This document shows, piece by piece, positions 8,746 through 16,921 of a DNA stretch of 64,000 nt. This stretch comes from Thermostichus sp047462415. Its GTDB lineage: Bacteria > Cyanobacteriota > Cyanobacteriia > Thermostichales > Thermostichaceae. The stretch lies in the NCBI RefSeq assembly GCF_047462415.1, contig NZ_JANSJE010000006.1, positions 1-64,000 of the forward strand, read 5' to 3'. The notes under the pieces are model-generated. The model was not told the origin of the DNA, ran no database searches, and saw nothing but the letters and a program-made list of their open reading frames with translations. Every line of letters starts with the position of its first letter. The first letter of the stretch is position 1. Position numbers and translations under genes: made by a program.

Positions 8746-10953
8746 ATGACCTACCCGCTGCATGTTGCCCTGGTTTGGCACCAACACCAGCCCCTCTACA
8801 AAAGCCCGCTGGCGGGTAAATATCGCATGCCTTGGGTGCGCCTACACGGGATCAAAGACTACCTGGACTTAATTTTGCTGCTGGAGCGCTATCCCCGCCT
8901 GCACCAAACGGTTAACCTAGTGCCCTCTCTCATTGTGCAAATCGAAGACTACGTGGCCGGCTCCGCTTTCGATCCCTATTTGGAGCTGACTTTATCTCCT
9001 GTCGAAAAGCTGACCCCGGAGCAGCGGCGCTTCATTGTCGAGCGTTTCTTCGACAGCCATTACCCCACCATGATTGAGCCCTACCCCCGCTACCGCCAGC
9101 TCTACGAACAGCGGGAATCGCAAGGGATCAACTGGTGCCTACAGTACTGGACGCCCCAAGACTTCAGCGACCTGCTGGCCTGGCACAACCTCTCCTGGTT
9201 CGATCCCCTCTTCCAGGAGGATCCTGAGATCGAGAGCTGGATCAAGATGGGATCCGGCTTTACCCTGGCGGATCGGCAGCGGATCTACGCCAAGCAACAG
9301 CAGATCCTGGCTGCCATCCTGCCCCAGCACGCCAAATTGCAAAGTAGCGGCCAACTGGAGTTGACCACCAGCCCCTACACCCACCCCATCTTGCCCCTGC
9401 TGGTGAGCGAGCGCTCGGCGCGGGTGGCCCGGCCCGGCTTGCCCCTGCCCCGCTACCCCTTCCACTGGGAGCAGGATGTCCACAGCCAACTGGAGCGGGC
9501 CAAGCAGATCTACCGGGAGCGCTTTGGCCGCGACCCGCGGGGTCTGTGGCCTTCAGAGCAGGCGGTCAGCCCCGCCATCGTGCCCCTGATCCAGAAACAA
9601 GGCTTTGATTGGATCATCTCCGACGAGGGAGTGCTGGGCTGGAGCTTGGGCCAACCCTTTCATCGCGACGGGCAGGGCCATATCCTCGAGCCGGAAAAGC
9701 TCTACCGCCCCTACCGTCTGGAGAGCGAGGCAGGGGATTTGGCCATCATCTTTCGGGATCACCGCCTTTCCGATCTCATTGGCTTTAGCTACAGCGCCAT
9801 GCCTGCCGACGCTGCCGCCAAAGATCTCATCGGCCACCTGGAGAGCATCCGCAACCGCCTACCCCAAGACCAGCCCTGGCTGGTCACCATTGCCCTGGAT
9901 GGGGAAAATTGCTGGGAGTACTACCCCCAAGATGGCCGCCCCTTCCTGGAAAACCTCTATGCCCGCCTCAGCCAGCACCCGGCGTTGCGCTTGGTGAAGG
10001 TGTCGGAGTTTTTGGATCAGTTTCCCCCCACGGAGTTTCTGCCAGCCGAACAATTGCACAGCGGCTCCTGGATTGAGGCCGACTTTACCACTTGGATTGG
10101 GGATCCCGTCAAAAACCGCGCCTGGGAGCTCCTTGCCCAAGCCCGCCAGGTGATCCACGATCACCCTCACGCCACCCCCCAGGCCTGGGAAGCCCTCTGG
10201 GCCGCCGAGGGATCCGATTGGTTCTGGTGGTTTGGGGCAGGCCACTCTTCCGCCCACGATGCCGTTTTTGACCAGTTGTTTCGGGAACATCTACAGGCCC
10301 TCTACACCGCTTTGGGAGAGGCGGTGCCGGCGGCGCTGCAGTTTCCCCTCGAGGATCACGACGGGCTGGGGGATCGCCTGCCGCAGGGGTTTATCCATCC
10401 CACCATCAACGGTCGCCCCGCCGAACGGGAGTGGAGCCAGGCCGGGCGGGTGGAGATCGGCGCAGCCCGAGGAACCATGCACCGCAACAGCGTCGTCCGC
10501 CGCCTCTGGTACGGGTTCGATCACTTCAACCTCTATCTGCGGCTGGATTTTAACTCGGTGGTGCAGCGGCCCAAGCAATTGCAGGTGCTGTGGTTTTATC
10601 CCAACCGCGTTACCGTCAACAGCCCCATTCCCCTGCAGGGGTTGCCGGCAGAAGCCCCCCTCAACTATCTCTACCGCCACCTGTTGAAGCTGTCGCTGCC
10701 GCCGCCTGGCACCGGCCAGCATCCCGCACCCGTCGAGGCTCAGCTCTTGCAGGCAGGGGAGTACCATAGCTGGCACCCCATCAACCATCAGGTGAAGGCG
10801 GTGGTGGATGCCTGTTTGGAGGTGGCCATTCCCTGGAGCAATTTGGGCGCCCAGCCGGGGCAGGAGCTGCAATTTATCATCGTGGCCGCCGATGGCGAGA
10901 CCTTCCAAGAAGGGATCCCCCCCAAGGCCACCATCGCCCTGCGCAGGCCTTGA
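8746..10953 (+). CDS. Glycoside hydrolase family 57 enzyme
   Basis: A 735-residue alpha-glucan-active enzyme (retaining). It opens with VALVWHQHQPLY, the family-57 HQHQP motif, followed by MPWVRLHGIKDY. GLWPSEQAVSP (about residue 265) holds the putative nucleophile glutamate, and IALDGENCWEYY (about residue 385) the acid/base aspartate. The GH57 domain runs to about residue 520. The remaining 200 residues (from FIHPTINGRPAEREW) look like an appended beta-sandwich seen in amylopullulanase-like members. ATG 8746 is preferred to the GTG three codons upstream. A role in glycogen breakdown or remodelling is likely; the exact bond specificity is not readable. The enzyme has no signal peptide. Confidence 0.9.
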   Translation: MTYPLHVALVWHQHQPLYKSPLAGKYRMPWVRLHGIKDYLDLILLLERYPRLHQTVNLVPSLIVQIEDYVAGSAFDPYLELTLSPVEKLTPEQRRFIVERFFDSHYPTMIEPYPRYRQLYEQRESQGINWCLQYWTPQDFSDLLAWHNLSWFDPLFQEDPEIESWIKMGSGFTLADRQRIYAKQQQILAAILPQHAKLQSSGQLELTTSPYTHPILPLLVSERSARVARPGLPLPRYPFHWEQDVHSQLERAKQIYRERFGRDPRGLWPSEQAVSPAIVPLIQKQGFDWIISDEGVLGWSLGQPFHRDGQGHILEPEKLYRPYRLESEAGDLAIIFRDHRLSDLIGFSYSAMPADAAAKDLIGHLESIRNRLPQDQPWLVTIALDGENCWEYYPQDGRPFLENLYARLSQHPALRLVKVSEFLDQFPPTEFLPAEQLHSGSWIEADFTTWIGDPVKNRAWELLAQARQVIHDHPHATPQAWEALWAAEGSDWFWWFGAGHSSAHDAVFDQLFREHLQALYTALGEAVPAALQFPLEDHDGLGDRLPQGFIHPTINGRPAEREWSQAGRVEIGAARGTMHRNSVVRRLWYGFDHFNLYLRLDFNSVVQRPKQLQVLWFYPNRVTVNSPIPLQGLPAEAPLNYLYRHLLKLSLPPPGTGQHPAPVEAQLLQAGEYHSWHPINHQVKAVVDACLEVAIPWSNLGAQPGQELQFIIVAADGETFQEGIPPKATIALRRP

Positions 10954-10990
10954 GCGGCTGGCCGTTGGCCCTTAGAATCTCTGACTGGTT

Positions 10991-11941
10991 ATGCAGCGCG
11001 ATCTCTACCCGCCCATCGAGCCCTACGATTACGGCTTTCTCCCCGTCTCTTCCCTGCACACCCTCTACTACGAGCAGTGCGGCAACCCGGCGGGCAAGCC
11101 GGTGGTGTTTTTGCATGGGGGGCCAGGAGGTGGGATCGATCCCCTCTACCGGCAGTACTTTGATCCCAGCCGCTGGCGGGTGGTGCTGTTCGATCAACGT
11201 GGTTGCGGCAAGAGCCGCCCCTACGCCGAGCTGCGGGAGAACACCACCTGGGATCTGGTGGCCGATATCGAGAAGCTGCGCCAACACCTGGGCATTGAGC
11301 GCTGGTGGGTGTTTGGGGGCAGTTGGGGCAGCGCCCTTGCCTTGGCCTATGGGCAAACCCACCCCCACTCCTGCCTGGGGTTTATCTTGCGGGGCATTTT
11401 CCTGCTACGCCCTTTTGAGATCCGCTGGTTTTACCAGTCGGGGGCCAGCCACCTGTTCCCCGATGCTTGGGAACATTACCTGGAGCCCATCCCCCCCGAA
11501 GAGCGGGATGACCTGCTGGCAGCCTACCACCGCCGCCTCAACGACCCGGATCCCCAGGTGCGGCTGAGAGCGGCCCGCGCCTGGGCCATCTGGGAGGCCA
11601 GCACCAGCAAGTTGATCCCCAGCCCTGAGCTCATCGAGCGCTTTGGCCAGGAGACCTTTGCCGAGGCCTTTGCCCGCATCGAGTGCCACTACTTCGTCCA
11701 TGGGGGTTTTTTGGATCCTGAAGACCAGCTCCTTAGGGGGGTGGAGCGCCTGCGCCATCTGCCGGCTGTGATCGTCCAGGGACGCTACGACGTGGTCTGC
11801 CCGCCCATTTCCGCCTGGGAGCTGCACCAGGCCTGGCCAGAGGCGGAGTTTCACCTCATTCCCGATGCCGGCCATTCCATCACCGAGCCCGGGATCCGCA
11901 CCGCCCTGCTGCAGGCCACGGATCGCTGCGCCAGTCTGTGA
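10991..11941 (+). CDS. pip: Proline iminopeptidase
   Basis: Alpha/beta-hydrolase of peptidase family S33 that removes N-terminal proline from peptides. The 316 residues show VVFLHGGPGGG (oxyanion loop), the DQRGCGKSRP motif, and the nucleophile elbow GGSWGSALALAYGQTHP with Ser near residue 113. The acid lies in VIVQGRYDVVCP, and the histidine in PDAGHSI. Size and motifs match the bacterial pip1 group closely. It begins 37 bases after the GH57 gene in the same direction and may be co-transcribed with it. Confidence 0.93.
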   Translation: MQRDLYPPIEPYDYGFLPVSSLHTLYYEQCGNPAGKPVVFLHGGPGGGIDPLYRQYFDPSRWRVVLFDQRGCGKSRPYAELRENTTWDLVADIEKLRQHLGIERWWVFGGSWGSALALAYGQTHPHSCLGFILRGIFLLRPFEIRWFYQSGASHLFPDAWEHYLEPIPPEERDDLLAAYHRRLNDPDPQVRLRAARAWAIWEASTSKLIPSPELIERFGQETFAEAFARIECHYFVHGGFLDPEDQLLRGVERLRHLPAVIVQGRYDVVCPPISAWELHQAWPEAEFHLIPDAGHSITEPGIRTALLQATDRCASL

Positions 11942-12220
11942 GCCGCTGAGATAGCCTGGGTTGGGGATCCCAAGACCTTGAAGAATTGCTACAGGAATGC
12001 CGGCAAAACCTTGGGATCCAGCCCCGGAGCACGGCCAAGCCTATCGACAGTCGGCGATTTTGGGTTTATCACTGAGGGAAGAGCGGTGCAGGCTGCCTGG
12101 TCGATGGCTTCCGCCACTGGCTCCTTCTGATTGTTGTTAATTGATCTTGGGCTGGTTCCTCCACTCCAGCGTCTTGTCAAAGCAAACTTGTCTTTACTTC
12201 GCCGTTTCCAGGGTCGAACC

Positions 12221-12742
12221 ATGCAGAAAATAACTCATCTGTCTAAGCTTGCCCTCGCCCTGCCTGCTTCCCTCTTGCTGGCAGATGCCGTTGTGGCTTA
12301 CCCCTGTGACTCGGTTGGGGGTGAAGCTTACAACTTCTACAGCCCCACGGTTCAGGTTGACAGTTTCGGGGCTCAGGTGTCGCCTGCTGTCCTAGGCAAC
12401 GGTTTTATCGGGGTTGCCATCGAAACGGTGGATGGACAGCCAGCTCAAGGTGCCGTCAGTCGTCGCCTGTTTGGCCCCGCGCCTCAAATCCAAGGGGTGC
12501 AGGTGGTTGGTCTGCTCCAGGATGGCCCGGCTCAACAAGCGGGTCTGGCCCAGGGAGATATTTTGATTGGGGTGGACGGGCAGCGGGTCACCTCGGTGCA
12601 GCACGTCCAGCAAATTATCCAAAACACCCCGGTGGGCCAGCGGGTACCCATTACCTTCCGGCGCGGCGGACAGGTGTTGTCCACGGTGGTGGTGGTCGGC
12701 GATGGCCGTGTGTTGCGCCCCTTGATGCTGCAGCAGCAGTAA
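12221..12742 (+). CDS. Secreted or periplasmic PDZ-domain protein
   Basis: A 173-residue protein with a signal peptide (MQKITHLSKLALALPASLLLADAVVAYP) and a single PDZ domain covering about residues 90-165. The domain includes GNGFIGVAIE, VVGLLQDGPAQQAGLAQGDILIGVDGQRV and VPITFRRGGQ. There is no protease domain, unlike DegP/HtrA or CtpA, so it may be an adaptor or periplasmic binding protein. The reading frame extends upstream to a TTG, but ATG 12221 gives the proper signal peptide. It is followed 7 bases later by the small membrane protein at 12750. Confidence 0.75.
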   Translation: MQKITHLSKLALALPASLLLADAVVAYPCDSVGGEAYNFYSPTVQVDSFGAQVSPAVLGNGFIGVAIETVDGQPAQGAVSRRLFGPAPQIQGVQVVGLLQDGPAQQAGLAQGDILIGVDGQRVTSVQHVQQIIQNTPVGQRVPITFRRGGQVLSTVVVVGDGRVLRPLMLQQQ

Positions 12743-12749
12743 GCTTCCA

Positions 12750-13058
12750 GTGAATGCAGATTGGAGTTCAGGATGGGCGGTCTGGGCGGTTTGCGGCCTT
12801 AACGGGCTGCTGTTTCTGGCTTTGCTCGCCCTCGTTCCTGTCCTTTTGAGCCTGCGGTCGGCGCTCTGGGTTACGGAGCGGGCCATGGCCGACTGGCGGG
12901 AGGCGGCTGAGCGGGCTTTGGCTCCCACGCCGGCTGAGTTGCTGCGCCTACGGGATCGGCTGCGGGAGAATCGCCATACCCTCGACCGCTGGCAGCGGCG
13001 TCTCCAGTTTTGGCAAGGGATCCGCAGGGTGGCTGTTTGGCTGGGGCGCAGGCTGTGA
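12750..13058 (+). CDS. Small membrane-anchored coiled-coil protein, unknown function
   Basis: A 102-residue protein with one hydrophobic segment (LNGLLFLALLALVPVLLSL, about residues 17-35). A charged helical C-terminal half rich in Arg, Glu and Leu (LLRLRDRLRENRHTLDRWQRR) could form a coiled coil. The start is GTG 12750. It sits tightly between the PDZ protein and the HyuB-like gene (gaps of 7 and 5 bases), so the three are probably one transcript. I do not recognise a family with certainty. Confidence 0.55.
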   Translation: MNADWSSGWAVWAVCGLNGLLFLALLALVPVLLSLRSALWVTERAMADWREAAERALAPTPAELLRLRDRLRENRHTLDRWQRRLQFWQGIRRVAVWLGRRL

Positions 13059-13063
13059 GGAGC

Positions 13064-14650
13064 ATGGATAGCGTCTCCCATCCCATCCGGTTGCAGGTGA
13101 TGGCCAATGCGCTGGCGGGGATCGCCGAGGAGATGGGGGCGCGCCTCATCCGCGGTTCTTACTCGGCCAACATCAAGGAACGGCGGGATTGCTCGACGGC
13201 CCTGTTCGACGCTCGGGGAGACTGTATTGCCCAGGCGGCCCACATTCCGGTGCACCTGGGCGCCCTCGCGGAAGCGGTGCGGGCGGTGGTGGCAGCCGGC
13301 CCGCGGCCCGGCGATGTGTTCGTCCTCAACGATCCCTACCAGGGGGGATCCCATCTGCCGGATATCACGGTGGTTACGGCCATCCCCGGCCTGGGGGATC
13401 CAGAACAAGTCTGCGCCTACGCGGTGAACCGCGCCCACCACGCCGATATTGGGGGGATGCGCCCCGGCTCCATGCCGGCCGACTCTACGGAAATCTGGCA
13501 GGAAGGGCTGGTGATCCCGCCGCTGCGGCTGGCCCAAATGACCCTGACGGGGGAGCTGTGCTGGCAGGGCGATCTGCTGCGCCTGATCCTGGCCAATGTG
13601 CGCAACCCTGAGCAGCGGCGGGGGGATTTGCAGGCCCAGGTGGGAGCCAGCGCCGTGGGGGTGAGCCGGTTTCGCGAGCTGCTGGCCCGCTTTGGAGAAG
13701 AAGAGGCCTGGCAGTTGATCGCCGGGGTGATCGCCTACAGCCGGCGGCGGATGCAGGCCCAGATCCGCGCTCTGCCTGCTGGGATCTACACCGCCTGCGA
13801 CTACCTGGAGGGCTACGGGGATCCGCCCGAGCCGCTCCGCATCCAGGTGCAGATTGAGGTAAGGGGGGAGAGGCTACGGGTGGACTTTGCCGGCACAGCC
13901 CCGGCCACCGCGGGGAACCTGAACGCGCCTTTGGCTGTGACCCGCTCGGCGGTGCTCTTTGCCCTGCGCTGCCTGTTGGATCCCACGGCGCCCAGCAATG
14001 TCGGCCTGGAGGATCCCATCGAGATCGTAGCCCCGCCCGGCTGCCTGGTGAACGCCCAATTTCCGGCGGCGGTGGTGGCGGGCAACGTGGAAACCTCGCA
14101 GCGCATTGCCGATGTGGTGTTCAAAGCCCTAGCCCCGGTGGCCGGATCCCGTGCCATTGCCCAGGGACAGGGCACCATGAACAACTGTGTGCTCGGCAAC
14201 CGCCACTTCACCTACTACGAAACCCTGGGGGGCGGCCAAGGAGCCAGCCGGCAGCGACCGGGCCTGGACGGCGTCCACGTGGGCATGAGCAATACCCTCA
14301 ACACCCCCATCGAAGCTCTGGAGCTGGAGTATCCCCTGCGGGTGCTGCGCTACGAGCTACGCCCAGATTCCGGCGGCCATGGCCGCCAGCGGGGCGGCTG
14401 GGGGCTGATCCGCTCCCTCCAGACCTTGCAAGATTGCACCCTCTCCCTGCTCACCGACCGGCGCCACCATGCCCCCCAAGGGGAAGAAGGCGGCGAGCCT
14501 GGCCAGGTGGGGATCAACCTCGTCAACGGGGATCCCTTGCCCAGCAAAACCAGCCGATCCCTGAAAGCCGGCGATGTGCTCACCCTCTACACCCCTGGCG
14601 GCGGGGCTTGGGGGTCAAGCGAGGAGGAGCAGGCACCCGAACCCACATAG
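13064..14650 (+). CDS. hyuB: Hydantoinase B / oxoprolinase family protein
   Basis: A 528-residue protein of the HyuB family, which pairs with HyuA in ATP-dependent opening of hydantoin or 5-oxoproline rings. Motifs include NIKERRDCSTALFDARGDCIAQAAHIPVHLGA (in parts), NDPYQGGSHLPDITVV, VNRAHHADIGGMRPGSMP and the C-terminal SGGHGRQRGGWG. ATG 13064 follows GAGGAGC and is preferred over upstream in-frame codons. No hyuA gene is adjacent, so the partner must be encoded elsewhere or the protein acts alone. Its last 64 bases overlap, in opposite orientation, the end of the thioredoxin-like gene. Confidence 0.88.
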   Translation: MDSVSHPIRLQVMANALAGIAEEMGARLIRGSYSANIKERRDCSTALFDARGDCIAQAAHIPVHLGALAEAVRAVVAAGPRPGDVFVLNDPYQGGSHLPDITVVTAIPGLGDPEQVCAYAVNRAHHADIGGMRPGSMPADSTEIWQEGLVIPPLRLAQMTLTGELCWQGDLLRLILANVRNPEQRRGDLQAQVGASAVGVSRFRELLARFGEEEAWQLIAGVIAYSRRRMQAQIRALPAGIYTACDYLEGYGDPPEPLRIQVQIEVRGERLRVDFAGTAPATAGNLNAPLAVTRSAVLFALRCLLDPTAPSNVGLEDPIEIVAPPGCLVNAQFPAAVVAGNVETSQRIADVVFKALAPVAGSRAIAQGQGTMNNCVLGNRHFTYYETLGGGQGASRQRPGLDGVHVGMSNTLNTPIEALELEYPLRVLRYELRPDSGGHGRQRGGWGLIRSLQTLQDCTLSLLTDRRHHAPQGEEGGEPGQVGINLVNGDPLPSKTSRSLKAGDVLTLYTPGGGAWGSSEEEQAPEPT

Positions 14651-14979
14651 CGCAGGTGGGCGAGAAACAACTGCTCGCAGCGCCGGATCACCTCATCACG
14701 GCTGGCAAAGTGCTCTAACCTATGCACTTCTTGACCTTTCTCAAACAAAATTAGGGTCGGCAGCGAGCGCACCCGATAGCGGCGCGGCAGCCAAAAATTG
14801 TCGTCCACATTCACCCGCAGCACCTTAACTGCGCCGCCCCACTCTGCTGCGAGACGGTCGGTAATCGGCTGAATGAACCGACACAGGCCACACCAAGGGG
14901 CGCCAAAATCCACCAACACCAACCCGTCACTTGTCAAAAGTTCTTGATTAAAAGCATCTAAAGCAACTTGCAAGTTCAT
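14587..14979 (-). CDS. Thioredoxin-like protein with a CGLC active site
   Basis: A 130-residue single thioredoxin domain from ATG 14979 (MNLQVALDAF). The active site is VDFGAPWCGLCRFIQPI with cysteines 30 and 33; the usual Gly-Pro between them is Gly-Leu. The cis-proline loop is RSLPTLILF. A C-terminal tail of about 20 residues (GACSSSLDPQAPPPGV) extends beyond the usual fold and lies opposite the 3' end of hyuB. It is most likely a cytoplasmic thiol-disulfide reductase of the cyanobacterial TrxA-like group; the partner is unknown. Upstream, the Z-ISO-like gene on the same strand ends 35 bases before this start. Confidence 0.85.
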   Translation of the reverse strand: MNLQVALDAFNQELLTSDGLVLVDFGAPWCGLCRFIQPITDRLAAEWGGAVKVLRVNVDDNFWLPRRYRVRSLPTLILFEKGQEVHRLEHFASRDEVIRRCEQLFLAHLRYVGSGACSSSLDPQAPPPGV

Positions 14980-15013
14980 CACTCCCAGACTAAAGAAGTT
15001 GTTTGGGATCATG

Positions 15014-15754
15014 CTACCAGGCAATTTGGCTGGCTGCAGAAACCATTTGCGGATGGAGAGCATAAAGAATCACTACAAAGCTGAACACCCCTAGGTAGGC
15101 CCAGCGCAGAAACTCTCGCGGTTGCAGGTGTTGTCGCCGCTGCAGAATGGCCAAGCCGGGGATCACAGAAGTACGGGCCTTGAGATCGCGGAAGGCCTGG
15201 CCGTATTTCCGCTCCAGACGGTGATCCCCGTGCCAGACGGCGAACAGGTGATAGGCCACCAGCCCCAGGGAGGTGACCAGCATAAAACTGGAGCCAATCC
15301 AAAGGGAATGGGCCACACACCAGATCACCTGGCCCACCATTTGGGGGTGGCGGGTGATGCGGATGATCCCGGTCTCAAACAGGTGGATCTCCGGCTTCTG
15401 AATGGCGGCGATCTCCAGCAAATTGAAGGTAGCCGGATACAAAAAGAAAAACGAGAGCGCTGACAAAAGAACAACGGTGGTGTGGATGCCGGGGACAGCA
15501 TGGAGATCCCAGAGGATCACCCCGTCGTAGCGATGGTTAAAGAAGTAGATCAGCAGCAGCGGCGCCAAGCTGAGGCTGACCAGCGCAAAAAGAAGGCGGT
15601 ACAAACGGGATCCCAGCCAAGCTTCCCCCCAAGGCCGCAAGTAGGCCAGCCCACTGTGAGCACAGGCAAATCCTAGAATCATGGCCAACATGATCGCGTG
15701 GGATCGGTAGGGGGCCAGCTCGGGCGGTAAGTGGCTAAAGAGTGGGAACAGCAT
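15014..15754 (-). CDS. 15-cis-zeta-carotene isomerase homologue (NnrU family)
   Basis: A 246-residue polytopic membrane protein with about six hydrophobic helices. It is related to NnrU and to plant/cyanobacterial Z-ISO, which isomerises the 15-cis bond of zeta-carotene in carotenoid synthesis using haem b. The conserved region ITRHPQMVGQVIWCVAHSLW and the following HLFAVWHGDHRLERKYG contain the histidines expected for haem ligation. That such motifs occur in a phototroph with a carotenoid oxygenase elsewhere in the window supports a carotenoid role, but assignment beyond NnrU/Z-ISO family is by similarity. It is head-to-head with psb27 (72-base gap). Confidence 0.75.
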   Translation of the reverse strand: MLFPLFSHLPPELAPYRSHAIMLAMILGFACAHSGLAYLRPWGEAWLGSRLYRLLFALVSLSLAPLLLIYFFNHRYDGVILWDLHAVPGIHTTVVLLSALSFFFLYPATFNLLEIAAIQKPEIHLFETGIIRITRHPQMVGQVIWCVAHSLWIGSSFMLVTSLGLVAYHLFAVWHGDHRLERKYGQAFRDLKARTSVIPGLAILQRRQHLQPREFLRWAYLGVFSFVVILYALHPQMVSAASQIAW

Positions 15755-15825
15755 CTTTTCAAGAGCTCCTCTGGGGCGTCGCCGTGACTTATGCTTAAAG
15801 ATAAGTTACATAAGGCAAGCTTCCC

Positions 15826-16227
15826 ATGCTGAAAACTTTTTTTCTACGCCTTGTCGGCCTGCTCCTCTCGGTCATCCTGGTGCTGGGCTGGACGACCGCA
15901 AGCGCTCAGGCGGCCCGTCTTACCGGCAAGTACTACGAAGACAGCATGACCCTGATCCAAACCCTGCGCACCGTCCTTTCGGAAGCGGATCCCGTGATGA
16001 ACCCGGCAGAGGCGCGGGCGGAAGCGATGGAGGCTATGCAAGAATTCGCAGGACGCTACCACGGCCAACGCTACGACAAGCTCCAGTCTTTCACCACCCT
16101 GCGCACCGTGTTTAATACGCTGGCCTCCCAGTACCGCACCTCCAACCGACCTCTCAACCCGGAGAAGGTGGAGCGGGTGCTGATGCAACTGGATCGGGCG
16201 GAGTTGGCCTTGCGCCGGGAAGGTTGA
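15826..16227 (+). CDS. psb27: Photosystem II assembly protein Psb27
   Basis: Lumenal four-helix protein that binds CP43 during assembly and repair of photosystem II. The 133-residue protein has a signal peptide (RLVGLLLSVILVLGWTTASAQA). The family core follows: LTGKYYEDSMTLIQTLRTVL, YDKLQSFTTLRTVFNTLASQY, RPLNPEKVERVLMQLDRAELAL. In the Psb27 proteins I know, the signal ends in a lipobox cysteine that anchors the protein by a lipid. Here no cysteine is present anywhere near the cleavage region, so the protein should be a soluble lumenal form. Confidence 0.88.
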   Translation: MLKTFFLRLVGLLLSVILVLGWTTASAQAARLTGKYYEDSMTLIQTLRTVLSEADPVMNPAEARAEAMEAMQEFAGRYHGQRYDKLQSFTTLRTVFNTLASQYRTSNRPLNPEKVERVLMQLDRAELALRREG

Positions 16228-16395
16228 ACTTTTGGGATCTCCCAGATCCAAATCACAGGCAAATTTCCCCCGGTGCAGCCAAGCTGTTGCCAGCTCGCAA
16301 AAGTCGAGGTCATCGCCGGCGTTCTTCCAAACCTGAGGAGGAAGGCGCCGCTCTCTCGAGGCAAAGGGCATTTTCTCAGGATTTGGGAGGTTGTT

Positions 16396-16905
16396 ATGGG
16401 CACAGGTCGTTGGATCCTGCTCTCGTTGCCGCTGATGGTTGGGGGTGGGGTTATTGCTTTTTATTCAGCTTCGCTCTTGTCCCTTCCAGCCCAAGGACAG
16501 GTGGCTGGAGCTGCCGAGGAGGGATCCCCGGGCCCTTTTTTTGCGGTGGATGGCCTGGCCCTGCGCGGCTATGACCCGGTGGCCTACTTTATCGATGGCA
16601 AGCCGGTCGAGGGATCCCCAGCCTATGAATGGGAGTGGGGAGGGGTGACCTGGCGGTTTGCCACCGCTGACAATCGGGAGCGGTTTCGCAGCAACCCGGA
16701 GCGCTTTGCCCCCCAGTACGGCGGGTTTTGTGCTTGGGCCGTGGCCCACAACTACCTTTACCCGGTGGATCCCTTTGCCTGGAAAATTGTCGATGACAAG
16801 CTGTACTTGAATGCCAACCGGCGGGTACAGCGCAACTGGGAGCGGGACATTCCCGGGTTGATCGAGAAGGCAGATGCCAATTGGCCGGGGCTGCGCAGCC
16901 GCTGA
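16396..16905 (+). CDS. Membrane-anchored YHS-domain protein
   Basis: A 169-residue protein with an N-terminal hydrophobic anchor or signal (WILLSLPLMVGGGVIAFYSASLL) followed by a YHS-like domain. Typical elements are VDGLALRGYDPVAYFIDGKPVEGSP, WRFATADNRERFRSNPERFAPQYGGFCAWAVAHN, and DDKLYLNANRRVQRNWERD. YHS domains are associated with metal handling; the function of this periplasmic/lumenal subgroup is not established. ATG 16396 was chosen because it gives the membrane segment and follows GGGAGG. It trails psb27 by about 170 bases on the same strand. Confidence 0.8.
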   Translation: MGTGRWILLSLPLMVGGGVIAFYSASLLSLPAQGQVAGAAEEGSPGPFFAVDGLALRGYDPVAYFIDGKPVEGSPAYEWEWGGVTWRFATADNRERFRSNPERFAPQYGGFCAWAVAHNYLYPVDPFAWKIVDDKLYLNANRRVQRNWERDIPGLIEKADANWPGLRSR

Positions 16906-16921
16906 GCCTACCTGTCTGGGA

